NCBI RefSeq assembly: GCF_009928525.1
Contig: NZ_JAABOK010000025.1
Span: 1-64,000 of the forward strand
Reading direction: 5' to 3'
Length of the DNA stretch: 64,000 nucleotides
Source of the DNA: Chitinophaga solisilvae
GTDB taxonomy: Bacteria; Bacteroidota; Bacteroidia; Chitinophagales; Chitinophagaceae
Of this stretch, positions 35,541 to 46,400 are shown in pieces (the first letter of the stretch is position 1; each line of letters starts with the position of its first letter). The position numbers were made by a program, and so were the translations under genes. The notes below the pieces were generated by a model. It did no database searches and was not told the DNA's origin. It saw nothing but the letters and a program-made list of their open reading frames with translations.

Positions 35541-36989
35541 TCACAATTTCTGTTCCCACCATAAAAAAGCGAGAGCGGCAAAGAGCGGTATAATCCACCA
35601 CCAGCGGGACAATGGCGTATTTGTCTGCAAAGGCGCTGTGGCGGCAGTATGCAACGAAGATGTGATGTTCTGCATGTTCCGCCACTCATCCTGATTATAT
35701 ATATATGTCCATTGCATAACACTATCGCTCTGCAGCAGCTGCCATCCTGTTTTAGCAGGCCAGTAGCGTGCCTTCCAGCTGTGCGGCAGGAAAGGGTCCT
35801 GTTCGGGGTACAGCCGCGTATTTCCGGCGCGCAGCAGCGGTGCTGCCTTCGTTTCCAGCTGTACTTCCATCGGCTGATGTATTTGGGGGAAGAGCGGTGA
35901 CACGATAATTTTTCCGGCAGGTTGTTTTTTCCTGGCGGCGGCTTCCAGCAAAGCAGACCAATATCTGCGGTAAGCGCCGGCCTGGCCTCCCAGCAGCCAG
36001 GCATAGGTATTGAAAACCTGCGTACGTACCAGCTTTCCGGCTCCTGCCAGGCTCACCGCGGCATAGGTCTGGCGCAGGCTGTCCTGTACGAGGGGCAGCG
36101 CATCATGCGCCACACGCAGCGCAGTAGCGGGGTCCAGCAGCAAGCTCCCCAGCGGCCGGTTACCCGGCAGCCACAGTGACGCCGGCCGGGGATGCGTGCC
36201 GGCAGAATCGCCTTTCAGTATCAGTCCAATGCCGGCGCGCTCCAGGTATTGACGCGTGGCGGCCGTAACAGCGGCCGCGTCGGCTATCACCACATCGAAT
36301 TTATCAAGCAATGCCGGCGACAGCTGTTCCAGCGACTGCTGCGGAAAGTTGGAGAAGCGGGTTGCATATTTATCTCTTGATACTCCTGTACGCATAGCTA
36401 CCGCATTGCCTTCGGCAGATAACCAGTCAGCCAGGAAGCGGTTGTCAAAGTCCGGCGAGACTGCCAGAAAAAGTATAGCCATTGGCGTTAGTGGCATTAC
36501 TTCCAGCGGCAGCTGCTGTTGTTCCAGCGTATCGCTGCCGGCCATAGCGGTAATGCGGTATACGGCCCGGCCTCTGTGCAACGGTGTGGCACGCAGCGTA
36601 AAGGCTGCGGCTTCCGCTGCGGGCACCTGTAGTGAATCCAGTTCTGTATCAAAGGCGCTGAGGCGCAGCCATACTTTTTGGTGCAAGGTATTGCGGTAGG
36701 TTCCCTGAACTATCCATTCATGACCTGTAACAAGCTGCCGGGGCCAGTTACAGGCGATGATACCCTTTTTCTCCACCGGTTTTACTATGCCGGTGGCGGT
36801 ATCCGGAACGATCATTTTCTTTCCTGAAGATAAAGGCAGGATCAGCAGCACCGCGCATACCACAGCTATTGTGGTGGCAAGCAGGCGGGCAGCCAGCCGG
36901 GACTTCCGCGGGCGGCGCACTTCCGCTGCTGCCAGGACCAGCAGCAGTAACAATGCGCATACGGGGACGATATAGTTCCAGCTCATCAT
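35541..36989 (-). CDS. Membrane protein of the Bat-like operon
   Basis: A 482-residue protein with two N-terminal membrane segments (about 6-22 and 34-52), a large extracytoplasmic region of about 400 residues and a C-terminal membrane segment (WWWIIPLFAALAFLWW). The middle has a glutamine-amidotransferase-like feel (LDKFDVVIADAAAVTAATRQYLERAG), as seen in BatA-associated proteins, but no clear catalytic Cys. It is the last gene of the moxR operon, overlapping the DUF4175 gene by 4 bp (ATGA). The function is unknown. Confidence 0.75.
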   Translation of the reverse strand: MMSWNYIVPVCALLLLLVLAAAEVRRPRKSRLAARLLATTIAVVCAVLLILPLSSGKKMIVPDTATGIVKPVEKKGIIACNWPRQLVTGHEWIVQGTYRNTLHQKVWLRLSAFDTELDSLQVPAAEAAAFTLRATPLHRGRAVYRITAMAGSDTLEQQQLPLEVMPLTPMAILFLAVSPDFDNRFLADWLSAEGNAVAMRTGVSRDKYATRFSNFPQQSLEQLSPALLDKFDVVIADAAAVTAATRQYLERAGIGLILKGDSAGTHPRPASLWLPGNRPLGSLLLDPATALRVAHDALPLVQDSLRQTYAAVSLAGAGKLVRTQVFNTYAWLLGGQAGAYRRYWSALLEAAARKKQPAGKIIVSPLFPQIHQPMEVQLETKAAPLLRAGNTRLYPEQDPFLPHSWKARYWPAKTGWQLLQSDSVMQWTYIYNQDEWRNMQNITSSLHTAATAPLQTNTPLSRWWWIIPLFAALAFLWWEQKL

Positions 36990-39118
36990 GGCTTACTACC
37001 GGTTTTCAGGTTTTTAAAATATCGTTGCGGAAGATTTTCTGCTGCTGCGCCGTTAGTCTGCTGCGGCAGCAGAGAGGGCGTATCCAGCATCTGCTGCAAC
37101 CCCTGTTGCGCCTGGCGCAGGTCCCTGCCGGTAAACTGATTCCGCTGAATACGCTGCATGGCTTCCAGGGCAGACAGGAATGCTGCCGGGGAAGCGGCAG
37201 CCCTCGCAGCCAGTAGTTGCGTTGCCTGCTGCAGTATTGCCGGATCGCCGGACTTTTCGCCGGCTCGCAGACCGTCTATAACTGATAAGGCTATACGAAC
37301 AGCCGATTGCGGATCTGTTTTGCGCAGCGTTTCCTTTTTTATTGCGGGCAGTATTTTATCCAGTTCTCCGGTAAGACGCTTTTCCGGCTTCAGCGGCGTG
37401 GTTTTGACGCCGGTTTTAGCTACATATACTCTCGACTGCTGCTGCAGATCTTTCAGGAGCCGCAGCGCCTTGTACGCGAATGGCAGCGCATCCTGCGGCT
37501 TATACATCCGCAGCTGGAGTTCTGACTTCCACATTTCGGTGAGCGTAGCCCTCAGCTGTTGCTTCACAGCGGGGTCAAGGAAGGTGGCATCTTCCGCATT
37601 ATCATGCTTGTCTGTGAATTCATCCAGTATTCTGGCGGCATTCCCGAAATCTTTCGGGTCAGCAGCTGCTTCTTCATGATCGTGACCGTGGTCATGATCA
37701 TGCCCCTCCTCTGCCGCAACACGGGCATCGCCGATATTGGATTCGTTTTCTTCTCCCAGGAACTTACCATAGCGAAGACGCAGCAGCTTCTGGTCGGTCC
37801 CCAGTTCGTTGCTGCGCTGGTTGAATTTTTCCTTTCCCAGACTGTCCCTGTCTTTCAGCAGCTGTTCTGCATCCAGGATGATCTGCCGTTGACTGCGGAA
37901 GTATTCCGGTTTGAAATTCACACCGTTGACAAGGCCGTCCATACTAAAGAGGCGCGCAGTATCCGGCAGGGTAACGATATATACATCTGAGCGGCTTTGC
38001 TGCCAGCGGGTATCGGTCGTCGTGATATAGAAATACAGCTCATCGCCGGGTTTGAGTCCCAGGGTGGTCAGGTTCAGCAGCCTGGCCAGCTGGTAAGCCG
38101 GAGCATGCGCGCTGAAGTTATTGTCAAAGGACAGCTGCTGTTCCTTAAACCTCACTGATTCCCCGTTTCCGCTGGCGATAGTCAGGTGCATCTGCGCCTG
38201 CCGGATGCCGTAGTCATCTGTCAGCGCCGCCCGCACATTTACTTTAGCAGAAGCGCCGAAGTCGATGGTTGTATAGGGTTCAGGTGACAGCATCCGGATT
38301 ACGGGAGGCTGGTCAGGTTTCATCTGCAGCTGGTATAGCTGGGACCGGACCTTGTTGACCCGCACTTCATAGAAGCCGGACTTACGTATAGTACGTGTAG
38401 CCGTCCACGTAGTGCTGTCTTTGTCAGGCGCCGGAAGCAGGCGTGTGCTGTCGTTGAACCAAAGTGCCAGTTCCTTTACATCGCCACTGGTATGCAGTTC
38501 CCAGCGGATTATGGCGCTGTCTTCTGCTATAATATTTAAACCTGCTTGTGTGCGGACTGCTTTCCCGGTATAGGCCGGTGGATGAATGCTTACCTTCACC
38601 TTACTGATACCGGGCGGTATAGTGGCTGTTTCGTTGCCGGTGACAGGCAAGGTAATTTGCTGGTTAGACGGCACTATCACGCTGGTGAGGAAGATCCCCC
38701 AGATGGCACAGAGCAGCACGGAGCCGCCCAGTACCGTAGCTGCCTGCCGCAGCGGGCGGTAGAACGTCCGGGGCAGCTGCAGCGAATGCAGCACCGGTGT
38801 GATCTTTTCCGTCTGTAGCTTTTCCAGCATTGATAATGTTTCCGGTGATTTCAGCAGCAGCGCGGCGCTGTCTTCCATGTCCGGGAAAGTCTGGTTCAGA
38901 TAGCGGGCCACTTCTTCCTGCTGCAGTTTCCAGGGTGACCTGGCATACAGAAAAGTCAGCATGGACAGCCCCAGTACCAGTACAGGAGCCTGCCAGGTGG
39001 CGGTGAATATAAACGGCAGCGCCACGGCGGCCGACAACAGCAGGCTGCTATATACCTGATGACGCACCCACTTTGCGCGGATGTTATCAATAATCGTATA
39101 TGCCTGACTGTTATGCAT
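36986..39118 (-). CDS. DUF4175-like membrane protein with His-rich segment
   Basis: A 710-residue protein with two N-terminal membrane segments (about 20-60), a third near 125-145, and a long extracytoplasmic part with immunoglobulin-like strands and helices, as in DUF4175 proteins of Bacteroidota Bat operons. A striking segment near 469-480 reads EEGHDHDHGHDHEE, which is likely to bind metal ions. It overlaps the upstream batA-like gene by 8 bp and the downstream gene by 4 bp, so translation is coupled. Confidence 0.8.
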   Translation of the reverse strand: MHNSQAYTIIDNIRAKWVRHQVYSSLLLSAAVALPFIFTATWQAPVLVLGLSMLTFLYARSPWKLQQEEVARYLNQTFPDMEDSAALLLKSPETLSMLEKLQTEKITPVLHSLQLPRTFYRPLRQAATVLGGSVLLCAIWGIFLTSVIVPSNQQITLPVTGNETATIPPGISKVKVSIHPPAYTGKAVRTQAGLNIIAEDSAIIRWELHTSGDVKELALWFNDSTRLLPAPDKDSTTWTATRTIRKSGFYEVRVNKVRSQLYQLQMKPDQPPVIRMLSPEPYTTIDFGASAKVNVRAALTDDYGIRQAQMHLTIASGNGESVRFKEQQLSFDNNFSAHAPAYQLARLLNLTTLGLKPGDELYFYITTTDTRWQQSRSDVYIVTLPDTARLFSMDGLVNGVNFKPEYFRSQRQIILDAEQLLKDRDSLGKEKFNQRSNELGTDQKLLRLRYGKFLGEENESNIGDARVAAEEGHDHDHGHDHEEAAADPKDFGNAARILDEFTDKHDNAEDATFLDPAVKQQLRATLTEMWKSELQLRMYKPQDALPFAYKALRLLKDLQQQSRVYVAKTGVKTTPLKPEKRLTGELDKILPAIKKETLRKTDPQSAVRIALSVIDGLRAGEKSGDPAILQQATQLLAARAAASPAAFLSALEAMQRIQRNQFTGRDLRQAQQGLQQMLDTPSLLPQQTNGAAAENLPQRYFKNLKTGSKP

Positions 39119-40442
39119 CCCTTGTTACTTTCTTTCGGAGTGATAAATATCTTTCCAGGCAGAACACCAGCATGAATAACAGCCAGCAGGCTTTATCCAG
39201 CGGTATATCTTCCATGCTGCCGGCAGTATGTCTGCTCTTGCCTGTGGCAGGCTGCGCCTGCGCGGGATCTATCCGGCGCAGGTCGTGGGCGGGATCTGTA
39301 ACAACCGGAAATATCAGCTGCAGCAGCTGTTGCGGGAACGATTCCTGCCAGACAAGGTCCGACCAGGCCGGGTGAAAACGGGTATACAGGGTATAGTCTG
39401 CCGACAGCACCGGTTTACCATAGCCGTCTCTCCAGATGGCTGGTATAGAATCCGGCGCCTGGATGCTTTTAAATATACGTATATCCGTTCCGGTTATATA
39501 TCCATTATTCGTCTGCGGATTGCCGGTGGCATACTTCAGGATATGCCCTGCTTTCACTGCAGCCGGAACAGGTTGTTCCGAGAGCCACCAGAGCCAGTCC
39601 TGCTGAGCAGGCAGCTGAGCAACATTGGTAACGGTTACTATCTTTATTTTTCTTCCGGTGTATTGCTGAATAGCCAGCAGGGCGGCCTGCAGGTAGCGGG
39701 CATCATCCGGGAAGCGGTCGGTATACACAGTGAAGCGGAGACCGGCGGTATCAGTGGTGAGCGTATCGCGTGGTATAAAGAAGATAGCATCCGGAGAGCT
39801 GCGTCCATATAATATGCGGGTGCTGTCGCCTGCCAGCGGATAGCTGACAGCGTTCCATTGCAGCAGGGTATCTGTTGCCGGCGCCATGTACCACCGGAGG
39901 TTGAGGGCCAGTGCCGGGCGTTCGCCCTGAAAACGCCGGAGCTGATTACCGGTAAAAAGATAAATACTAAAATCAGCCGGCACTTTGGTGGCCAGTTTGC
40001 GGAGCAGGGTCCAGTAAGGTGGTGGAGCGGAATCGGCCGGCGGGGCAAACAGCTCCTCCTTCCGGCAGTGCCGGAAGCCGGTATCCCAGGTACGCAGCTG
40101 GAAACCTTGCTGCAGCAGGGAATCCACCTGTGGCTGGAAAATGTTGTATACCGCAGGCTCCACTATCACCCAGCCTTTCTGGTGGCGCGAAGCGAGTGGC
40201 TGCCGCCATACCGGTTCAGCTAGCAGTAAGGCCAGCAGGAGAATCAGCAGGCAACGCAGTAATAACAGCCACCAGTCGGATACCCGCCAGCTGCGGGAAT
40301 GACGTACAGCCGTTGCCGTTATCAGTGATATACTGCCTACTCTGAGTATCCTGGCGGGTCTTCGGTTCCACAAATGGATAATCACCGGAACTATTATTCC
40401 GGCTGACAGTAGCATCCATATGGGTGTTAAGAGTTGCAGCAA
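39111..40442 (-). CDS. BatA-type membrane protein
   Basis: A 443-residue protein with the BatA N-terminal layout: a first membrane segment containing PVIIHLWNRRPARILRVGS and a second (about 55-77), then an extracytoplasmic domain with a Rossmann-like feel, and a last membrane segment near 415-433. Bat proteins accompany MoxR ATPases and are linked to envelope stress or aerotolerance in Bacteroides. It lies 2 bp after the DUF58 gene and overlaps the DUF4175 gene. Confidence 0.82.
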   Translation of the reverse strand: MLQLLTPIWMLLSAGIIVPVIIHLWNRRPARILRVGSISLITATAVRHSRSWRVSDWWLLLLRCLLILLLALLLAEPVWRQPLASRHQKGWVIVEPAVYNIFQPQVDSLLQQGFQLRTWDTGFRHCRKEELFAPPADSAPPPYWTLLRKLATKVPADFSIYLFTGNQLRRFQGERPALALNLRWYMAPATDTLLQWNAVSYPLAGDSTRILYGRSSPDAIFFIPRDTLTTDTAGLRFTVYTDRFPDDARYLQAALLAIQQYTGRKIKIVTVTNVAQLPAQQDWLWWLSEQPVPAAVKAGHILKYATGNPQTNNGYITGTDIRIFKSIQAPDSIPAIWRDGYGKPVLSADYTLYTRFHPAWSDLVWQESFPQQLLQLIFPVVTDPAHDLRRIDPAQAQPATGKSRHTAGSMEDIPLDKACWLLFMLVFCLERYLSLRKKVTRDA

Positions 40443-40444
40443 TA

Positions 40445-41332
40445 CTATCGTCTTATTTTATTACGCTGATTCAGAAAATCGCGCAGGGCCGCATCCAGCG
40501 GGTCCTGTAACTGCAACTGCCGGTAGCTGATCTGTTTTTGCAGCAGTTGAGTACGCAGGGCGCCGATGTGCCGGTTAAATTTCTGTTGATATAATTCCTG
40601 TTCCATAGCGCCGCTGATTTCCAGGCGTTCTCCCGTTTCCAGATCCTCCACGGTATCGTAACCGCTGAAATCGCCTGCCTGTTCTCTTTTTCCGGTCAGG
40701 TGAAATACCAGGACCTCATGACCGGGGGCTGCGAGTGTTTGCAACAGTGCGGAAATTTCACCGGCTTGTTCGTAGTAATCGGTGATGAAGATGAGCAGTT
40801 GTTTTTTATGCGGGCCGGAGAACAGGTTACGGTAATTGGCCGGTGGTGTAAATGATCCGCCGGGCTGTATCTGTTCCAGCTGGTAATAGAAGCGGGCCAT
40901 ATGCTGGGCTTCTCTGCGGGCAGCCATGGTAAAGAGTTCTCCGTGATGCAGCACTGCGAGGCCGGCAGCATCTCCCTGCAGGTGTGCCAGGTAACCCAGC
41001 GAAGCGGCGAGATAACGGGCATACTGCATTTTCTCTATACCGTCTTCCGTATGCCGCATAGAGTTACTGGCATCAATTACAAAGCTGATGTTGATGCTGG
41101 TTTCCATCTCTGATTCCCGGATATAATAACGGTCAGAGCGTGCATACATTTTCCAGTCGAGCCAGCGCAGGTCATCTCCCGGCTGATAGCTGCGGTACTG
41201 GCTGAATTCCAGTCCTGCGCCCTTTACCCTGCTGGCATGCATACCGGCCATAAAGCCGTCCACCGCTGTTTTAGCAGCGAGCGGCAGGTCCTTAATGGAC
41301 AGCAGTATTTTAGGATCAAGCAGGTTACTCAT
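40445..41332 (-). CDS. DUF58 protein with VWA-like fold
   Basis: A 295-residue soluble protein of the DUF58 family. It has the family signature SQYRSYQPGDDLRWLDWKMYARSDRYYIRE and a MIDAS-like motif in FVIDASNSM (D-x-S-x-S), as in von Willebrand A domains. It is the usual adaptor between a MoxR ATPase and the membrane Bat proteins. It lies 5 bp after moxR. Confidence 0.92.
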   Translation of the reverse strand: MSNLLDPKILLSIKDLPLAAKTAVDGFMAGMHASRVKGAGLEFSQYRSYQPGDDLRWLDWKMYARSDRYYIRESEMETSINISFVIDASNSMRHTEDGIEKMQYARYLAASLGYLAHLQGDAAGLAVLHHGELFTMAARREAQHMARFYYQLEQIQPGGSFTPPANYRNLFSGPHKKQLLIFITDYYEQAGEISALLQTLAAPGHEVLVFHLTGKREQAGDFSGYDTVEDLETGERLEISGAMEQELYQQKFNRHIGALRTQLLQKQISYRQLQLQDPLDAALRDFLNQRNKIRR

Positions 41333-41337
41333 AATAA

Positions 41338-42321
41338 TCAGGCCATGCGGGTCGCGGTACGTTCAGTTTGTTGCAACAATGTTTCCGTTACTTTATCGGG
41401 GAATACGCCTTCTGCTTCAGCCCTGAAATTCATCAGGATACGGTGGCGCAGTACGGGATAGGCCATAGCGCTGATATCAGCCATGGTAACGGCATATCGT
41501 CCGTGCAGCAATGCATGCGCCTTGGCGGTAAGGATGAGTGCCTGTCCGGCTCTGGGACCTGCGCCCCAGCGTACCCATTCCTTAACAAAGGTAATGTTGC
41601 TGGTATCCGGCCGGGTATTGCGTACCAGGCGGCTGACATAGCCCACCAGTTCCTCATCGACAGCTACTTCTCTTACCAGCTGCTGCAGCTGTAAGATGTC
41701 AGCAGCATGTAATACAGGCTGTACCTGCGTCTGGCGGGTACCGGTAGTACCTGTCAGGATAGCTGTTTCCTCCTGTTCAGAAGGATAGCCGATTTTTACA
41801 TATAGCAGAAAGCGGTCCAGCTGGGCTTCCGGTAAAGGATAGGTACCGGACTGCTCTATCGGGTTCTGTGTAGCCAGGATAAAGAAGGGCCTGTCCAGTT
41901 TATAGGTCTGGCCGGCGTAGGTTACTTCAAACTCCTGCATAGCCTCCAGCAGCGCGGATTGCGTTTTAGGCGGCGTACGGTTGATTTCATCTGCCAGAAT
42001 AATATTGGCAAACAGGGGGCCTTTGTTAAATTTAAAGAAGCGTTTACCGGTAGCATGATCTTCTTCCAGAACTTCCGTACCGATAATATCGGTCGGCATC
42101 AGGTCGGGGGTAAACTGAATGCGCCGGAAAGAAAGGTGCAGGGCCTGTGACAGGGTACGTACCATCAGCGTTTTGGCGAGGCCGGGTACGCCTTCCAGCA
42201 GACAATGCCCGCCGGCCAGCATTGCTACCAGCACTTCATCCAGCACAGCTTCCTGACCTACAATCACTTTTCTGATTTCCTGTTTCAGCTGCGGTAACTT
42301 ATCCAGTATTTGTACTCCCAT
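41338..42321 (-). CDS. MoxR-family AAA+ ATPase
   Basis: A 327-residue AAA+ ATPase of the MoxR family: Walker A in LLEGVPGLAKT, Walker B in IILADEINRTPPKTQSALLEAM, sensor 1 in FILATQNPIE, arginine finger in LDRFLL, and a C-terminal lid. MoxR proteins act as chaperones that activate or insert VWA-containing partners, here most likely the DUF58 and Bat proteins encoded next. It is the first gene of the five-gene operon. Confidence 0.94.
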   Translation of the reverse strand: MGVQILDKLPQLKQEIRKVIVGQEAVLDEVLVAMLAGGHCLLEGVPGLAKTLMVRTLSQALHLSFRRIQFTPDLMPTDIIGTEVLEEDHATGKRFFKFNKGPLFANIILADEINRTPPKTQSALLEAMQEFEVTYAGQTYKLDRPFFILATQNPIEQSGTYPLPEAQLDRFLLYVKIGYPSEQEETAILTGTTGTRQTQVQPVLHAADILQLQQLVREVAVDEELVGYVSRLVRNTRPDTSNITFVKEWVRWGAGPRAGQALILTAKAHALLHGRYAVTMADISAMAYPVLRHRILMNFRAEAEGVFPDKVTETLLQQTERTATRMA

Positions 42322-42482
42322 TTTGCTGTTTTAAGATTTTGGCATAATGATATTCCCTTCAGCTAAGTGTTTCCGCTGGTGTAAAATATCCAGATAATAC
42401 AGATAATAATTGCTTAAATAACAAAATAAAAATATGAAATTTAAGAAATTTTAGATTGACGGTAACAGCCAATGATAAGCGC

Positions 42483-43103
42483 ATGCAAGGGAACACATTT
42501 ACATTTGTCCGATTAAGATACAGGTCCGGCGACTGGGATACAGATCAGCGCATGCCTTCCAATATCCTCAATTCTCTGATTGAGTATACGACCCTGCAGG
42601 TAGCTCCGCAGGAAAAAGTCATTGACCTCAGCAGCCATGAAATTTTCCAGTATCCGTTCTGTTACCTGAGTGGTCACAAGCTCGTACAATTTGATGCGCA
42701 GGAAGCTGCCAACTTCAAACAATATGTGCTGAACGGCGGATTTATTTTTGCGGACGACTGCAACCACGATATAGACGGACTGTTTGCGCGCTCCTTTGAA
42801 ACGCAGATGGGGCAATTATTCGGGGCGCAGGCGCTGAAGAAGATTCCGAATACGCATCCTGTCTACAACACATTTTTCAAATTCGAGAAAGGACCGCCCA
42901 ATACCTCCTTTGAGCTGAACGGCTGGGGCGACGACCTGATTCACGACTACCTCAAAGCCATTGAAGTGAACGGCCGCATAGGGGTATTATACAGCAATAA
43001 GGATTACGGCTGCGAATGGGATTATGATTTCCGTAATAAACGTTTCCTGGCAGAAGATAATACGAAGTTTGGGGTGAATATAGTGATGTACGCCATGCTT
43101 TAA
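42483..43103 (+). CDS. DUF4159 protein
   Basis: A 206-residue protein from the ATG at 42483; a TTG at 42456 would add nine residues of no clear signal type. It matches DUF4159: FTFVRLRYRSGDWDTD at the start, GGFIFADDCNHD, and the end KFGVNIVMYAML. The fold is expected to resemble class I glutamine amidotransferases without catalysis. DUF4159 genes often accompany MoxR/DUF58/BatA operons; here it is divergent from moxR, 161 bp away, so it may serve the same complex. There is no signal peptide. Confidence 0.85.
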   Translation: MQGNTFTFVRLRYRSGDWDTDQRMPSNILNSLIEYTTLQVAPQEKVIDLSSHEIFQYPFCYLSGHKLVQFDAQEAANFKQYVLNGGFIFADDCNHDIDGLFARSFETQMGQLFGAQALKKIPNTHPVYNTFFKFEKGPPNTSFELNGWGDDLIHDYLKAIEVNGRIGVLYSNKDYGCEWDYDFRNKRFLAEDNTKFGVNIVMYAML

Positions 43104-43258
43104 TTATGAATTACGAATTACGAATTGCGAATTACGAATGTAGAAGCGAAGATTAAACCGAAGATTAAAGGAGATGTTTGATAGTTACCTCCTTTAATCT
43201 TCGGTTTAATCTTCGCTTCTACATTCGTAATTCGCAATTCGTAATTCGCAATTATTTA
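43102..43258. repeat. Hairpin repeat copy 7
   Basis: Left arm about 43106-43172 and right arm about 43190-43256 are inverted copies; inner arms with AGCGAAGATTAAACCGAAGATTAAAGGAG match exactly. The C in AACCGAAG differs from other copies and is matched by G in the opposite arm. It lies between two plus-strand genes and before the susC promoter. Confidence 0.93.
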
Positions 43259-43268
43259 ACCTACTATC

Positions 43269-43301
43269 TTGATTTGCGAAAAAACTATATACTTACATTT
43301 G
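43269..43301 (+). promoter_or_regulatory. Likely promoter of susC
   Basis: TACATTTG at 43294-43301 matches TAnnTTTG exactly. Two TTG trinucleotides stand upstream with 17 bp (43274-43276) or 22 bp (43269-43271) spacing, neither ideal. The start codon is 191 bp further on, leaving a long 5' leader with no gene. Confidence 0.45.
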
Positions 43302-43492
43302 AAGAATACTGTAATTTGTTTTCAAACTAAAACTGCCATCGCCTGAAAAACTACCTGCAACTTTTCATCCTTCTTTGAGAAACCCGTTTATGCCAAAGTC
43401 AACCTGCTTCGCTAAATCGATATAGTAAAGCAATCCCGGAATGCAATCAATTTCTTCTTACCATTTCACCAACGTTCTTATTCATCATCATT

Positions 43493-46400
43493 ATGAGGTA
43501 CTCACTTAGAATCCTAAGCATACTGCTGGTATGCGTATGCCTGAGCATCATGGCAGCCGCACAGCAGGTCATCAGCGGGAAAGTAACCGGCGCGGCTGAC
43601 AGCACCGGGCTGCCCGGCGTTAATATTTCCGTGCCCGGCGCCGGCAGCGGCGCCATCACGGATGCGAACGGCCGGTACAAACTGCAGCTGCCAGCCAACG
43701 CTGCCACCCTGCACTTCTCTTTCCTGGGCTATGAACCACAGACCGTCCCTATCGGTGGCAGAAGCATTGTTAACATTGCCCTGCAAGCCGCCAGCAAAGG
43801 ACTGGGTGAAGTAGTAGTGGTAGGATACGGTGTGCAGAACCGCCGCGATGTTACCGGCACCATCTCCTCCCTCAAAGGCGCTGACATCAAAAACCTCCCT
43901 GTCAGCGATGCCGCACAGGCCATGCAGGGCCGCGTCAGCGGAGTGGATATAGTACGGTCAGACGGACAACCCGGCAGTACCCCCAATATTCGTATACGCG
44001 GTACCGGTACCATCAACAACTCCGAGCCACTGATTATCGTGGACGGCGTGCCCGCCGGCGGCCTCAGTGATATCAATCCCAACGACATCGCCTCCATGGA
44101 AGTACTGAAAGATGCTTCCTCCTCCGCAATATATGGTACACGTGCAGCCAACGGCGTCATCATCATCACCACCAAAAAAGGAAACTACGGGGAAAAATTA
44201 AAAGCCTCGGTCAACGTATACAAAGGGATCACCAATACCATCCGCTACGTCCCCCTGCTGGAAGCTCCGGACCTCGCCATGCTGAAAAGAGAACGCTATA
44301 CCAACGACGGCAAACCCGTTGACCCGGTATGGCAGGATGCTTACTATGCCACCCAACGTACCGACTGGCAACGCGCCCTCCTCCGCTCCGGCCAGATCAC
44401 CAACGCAGACGTAAACCTGCGCGGCGGCAACAGCACCTCCAACTATCTCTTCAGCGCCGGCTACTATGATGAAAAAGGTATTGTCGAAAATACCTGGTTC
44501 AAAAGATATACAGCCCGTGTCAACTCCGAACATAAACTGGGAAAACGCCTGAAAGTAGGCGAAAACCTCCAGCTCACCTACCGCCAGAGCCAGGGATTTG
44601 ATACCTACTCCGCACAGACAGGCCTTATCTTCAGCGCACTGCGCTTTAATCCGGCGATACCCGTACTCAATCCTGACGGTAGCTATGGCTCCTCCCAGGC
44701 CAGCAACGAACTGGGCGATGTCAATAATCCCCTCTTCACCGCACAGACTACCGACAATACCGAAAAGAACTACCGCCTGCTGGCAAACGTATATGCAGAA
44801 CTGCAACTACTCGACGGACTCACATTACGCGCCAATTACGGCTACGACGGCAACATCATCAACCAATCTTCCTTCGTTCCCAAAGTACTGGACCAGACAC
44901 GTACCCGCGACCATGCAGAACTCTGGAAACGGAATGAAACCAATGGCGCTGAACTCTCCGAAATATTCCTGACCTATAACAAAATCTTCTCCCAGAAACA
45001 TCATATCACCTTTACCGGCGGTTATTCACAGCAGACATTCCGCGGCGACTACTTCCGCGCTGAACGCTGGGGCCTCTCCGATGAATCTCCCGACGTACGC
45101 ATTCTCGACAACGGCAACAGCATCCGCGATGCCAGCGGTAACTTCAAACCCCAAAGTGCCATCGCCTCCGGATTTGTACGCGGCTTCTACGGATTCATGG
45201 ATAAATACCTGCTCACCGTTACCTTCCGTGCCGACGGCTCCTCCCGGTTTGCACCAGATAACCGCTGGGGTTACTTCCCCGCCTTCTCCGCAGGATGGCG
45301 CGTTTCAGACGAACGTTTCTTCAAAGATCATGTACGCTTCGTGAGCAACCTGAAAATTACCGGTGGCTGGGGACAACTCGGTAACCAGAACGTCACTGAA
45401 TTCCAGTACCTCTCTCCTGTCAACAGTGATAAACGATATACCATCGGCGGACAATCACTCAACGGTGTCTGGAACTCCCGCCTGCCAAACCCGTACATCA
45501 CGTGGGAAAAGGCAGAGATGACCAACATCAGCATGGAAGCCGGTTTCTTTGATAATAAACTCAACGCGGTTATCACCTGGTTCAACAAGAACACGAAAGA
45601 CATGCTGGTGCCAGCTGCCGCCATGGACCTGCATGGCACCGCCGCCATTCCTGACCAGAACATCGGACAGCTGAACAACAGGGGATGGGAAGTGGAACTG
45701 AGCTACCAGGGCGGTAAAAAGGATTTCCATTATAATATCGCTGCCAATGCGTCCTTCATTAAAAATGAAGTCACCAAACTGTATGAAGCTAACAGCTTCA
45801 TCTCCGCTACCCGCTACGGACGCCAGTCGCAGGAGATCTCCCGCACCTATGAAGGACAGCCGCTGGCATCTTTCTATGGCTGGAAAACAAACGGGATCTA
45901 TCAGACACAGGAAGAAATAAACAGCGATCCCAATATCACCAAGGATCCCAACAAAGCGAACATCAAACCCGGCGATGTACGTTTCCTGGACCTGAACGGC
46001 GATGGCGTTGTCAACGACAATGACCGCACCAACCTGGGCAGTCCCAATCCGAAAGTAACCTACGGCATCCAGATGAGCGCCGGCTACAAAAGATTTGACC
46101 TGAGCCTTTCCTTTGCAGGCGTAGGCGGTGTAAAGCTCTATAATGCCGACAGAATGAGCGGTACTGATCCTAATGCGCCGTTCAACATGTACGCTGAAAT
46201 GTTGCAGCGCTGGCATGGTCCTGGTACCAGCAACAGTATTCCGCGTATGACACTCAGCAGCGTTAACCAGAACAACCGCGTATCCGACCGCTTCGTGGAA
46301 AGCGGGGATTATTTCTCCCTGAGAAATGTAGCGCTGGGATATACGCTGCCAGCCAGCGCCTGGGGACGCAGCGGCATCTCTGATGTACGCGTATACGTAG

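Noticed and set aside
42434-42454. Six-codon frame (MKFKKF) before the DUF4159 gene as a leader peptide
   Set aside because: Too short and AT-rich to separate from chance, with no attenuator hairpin after it.
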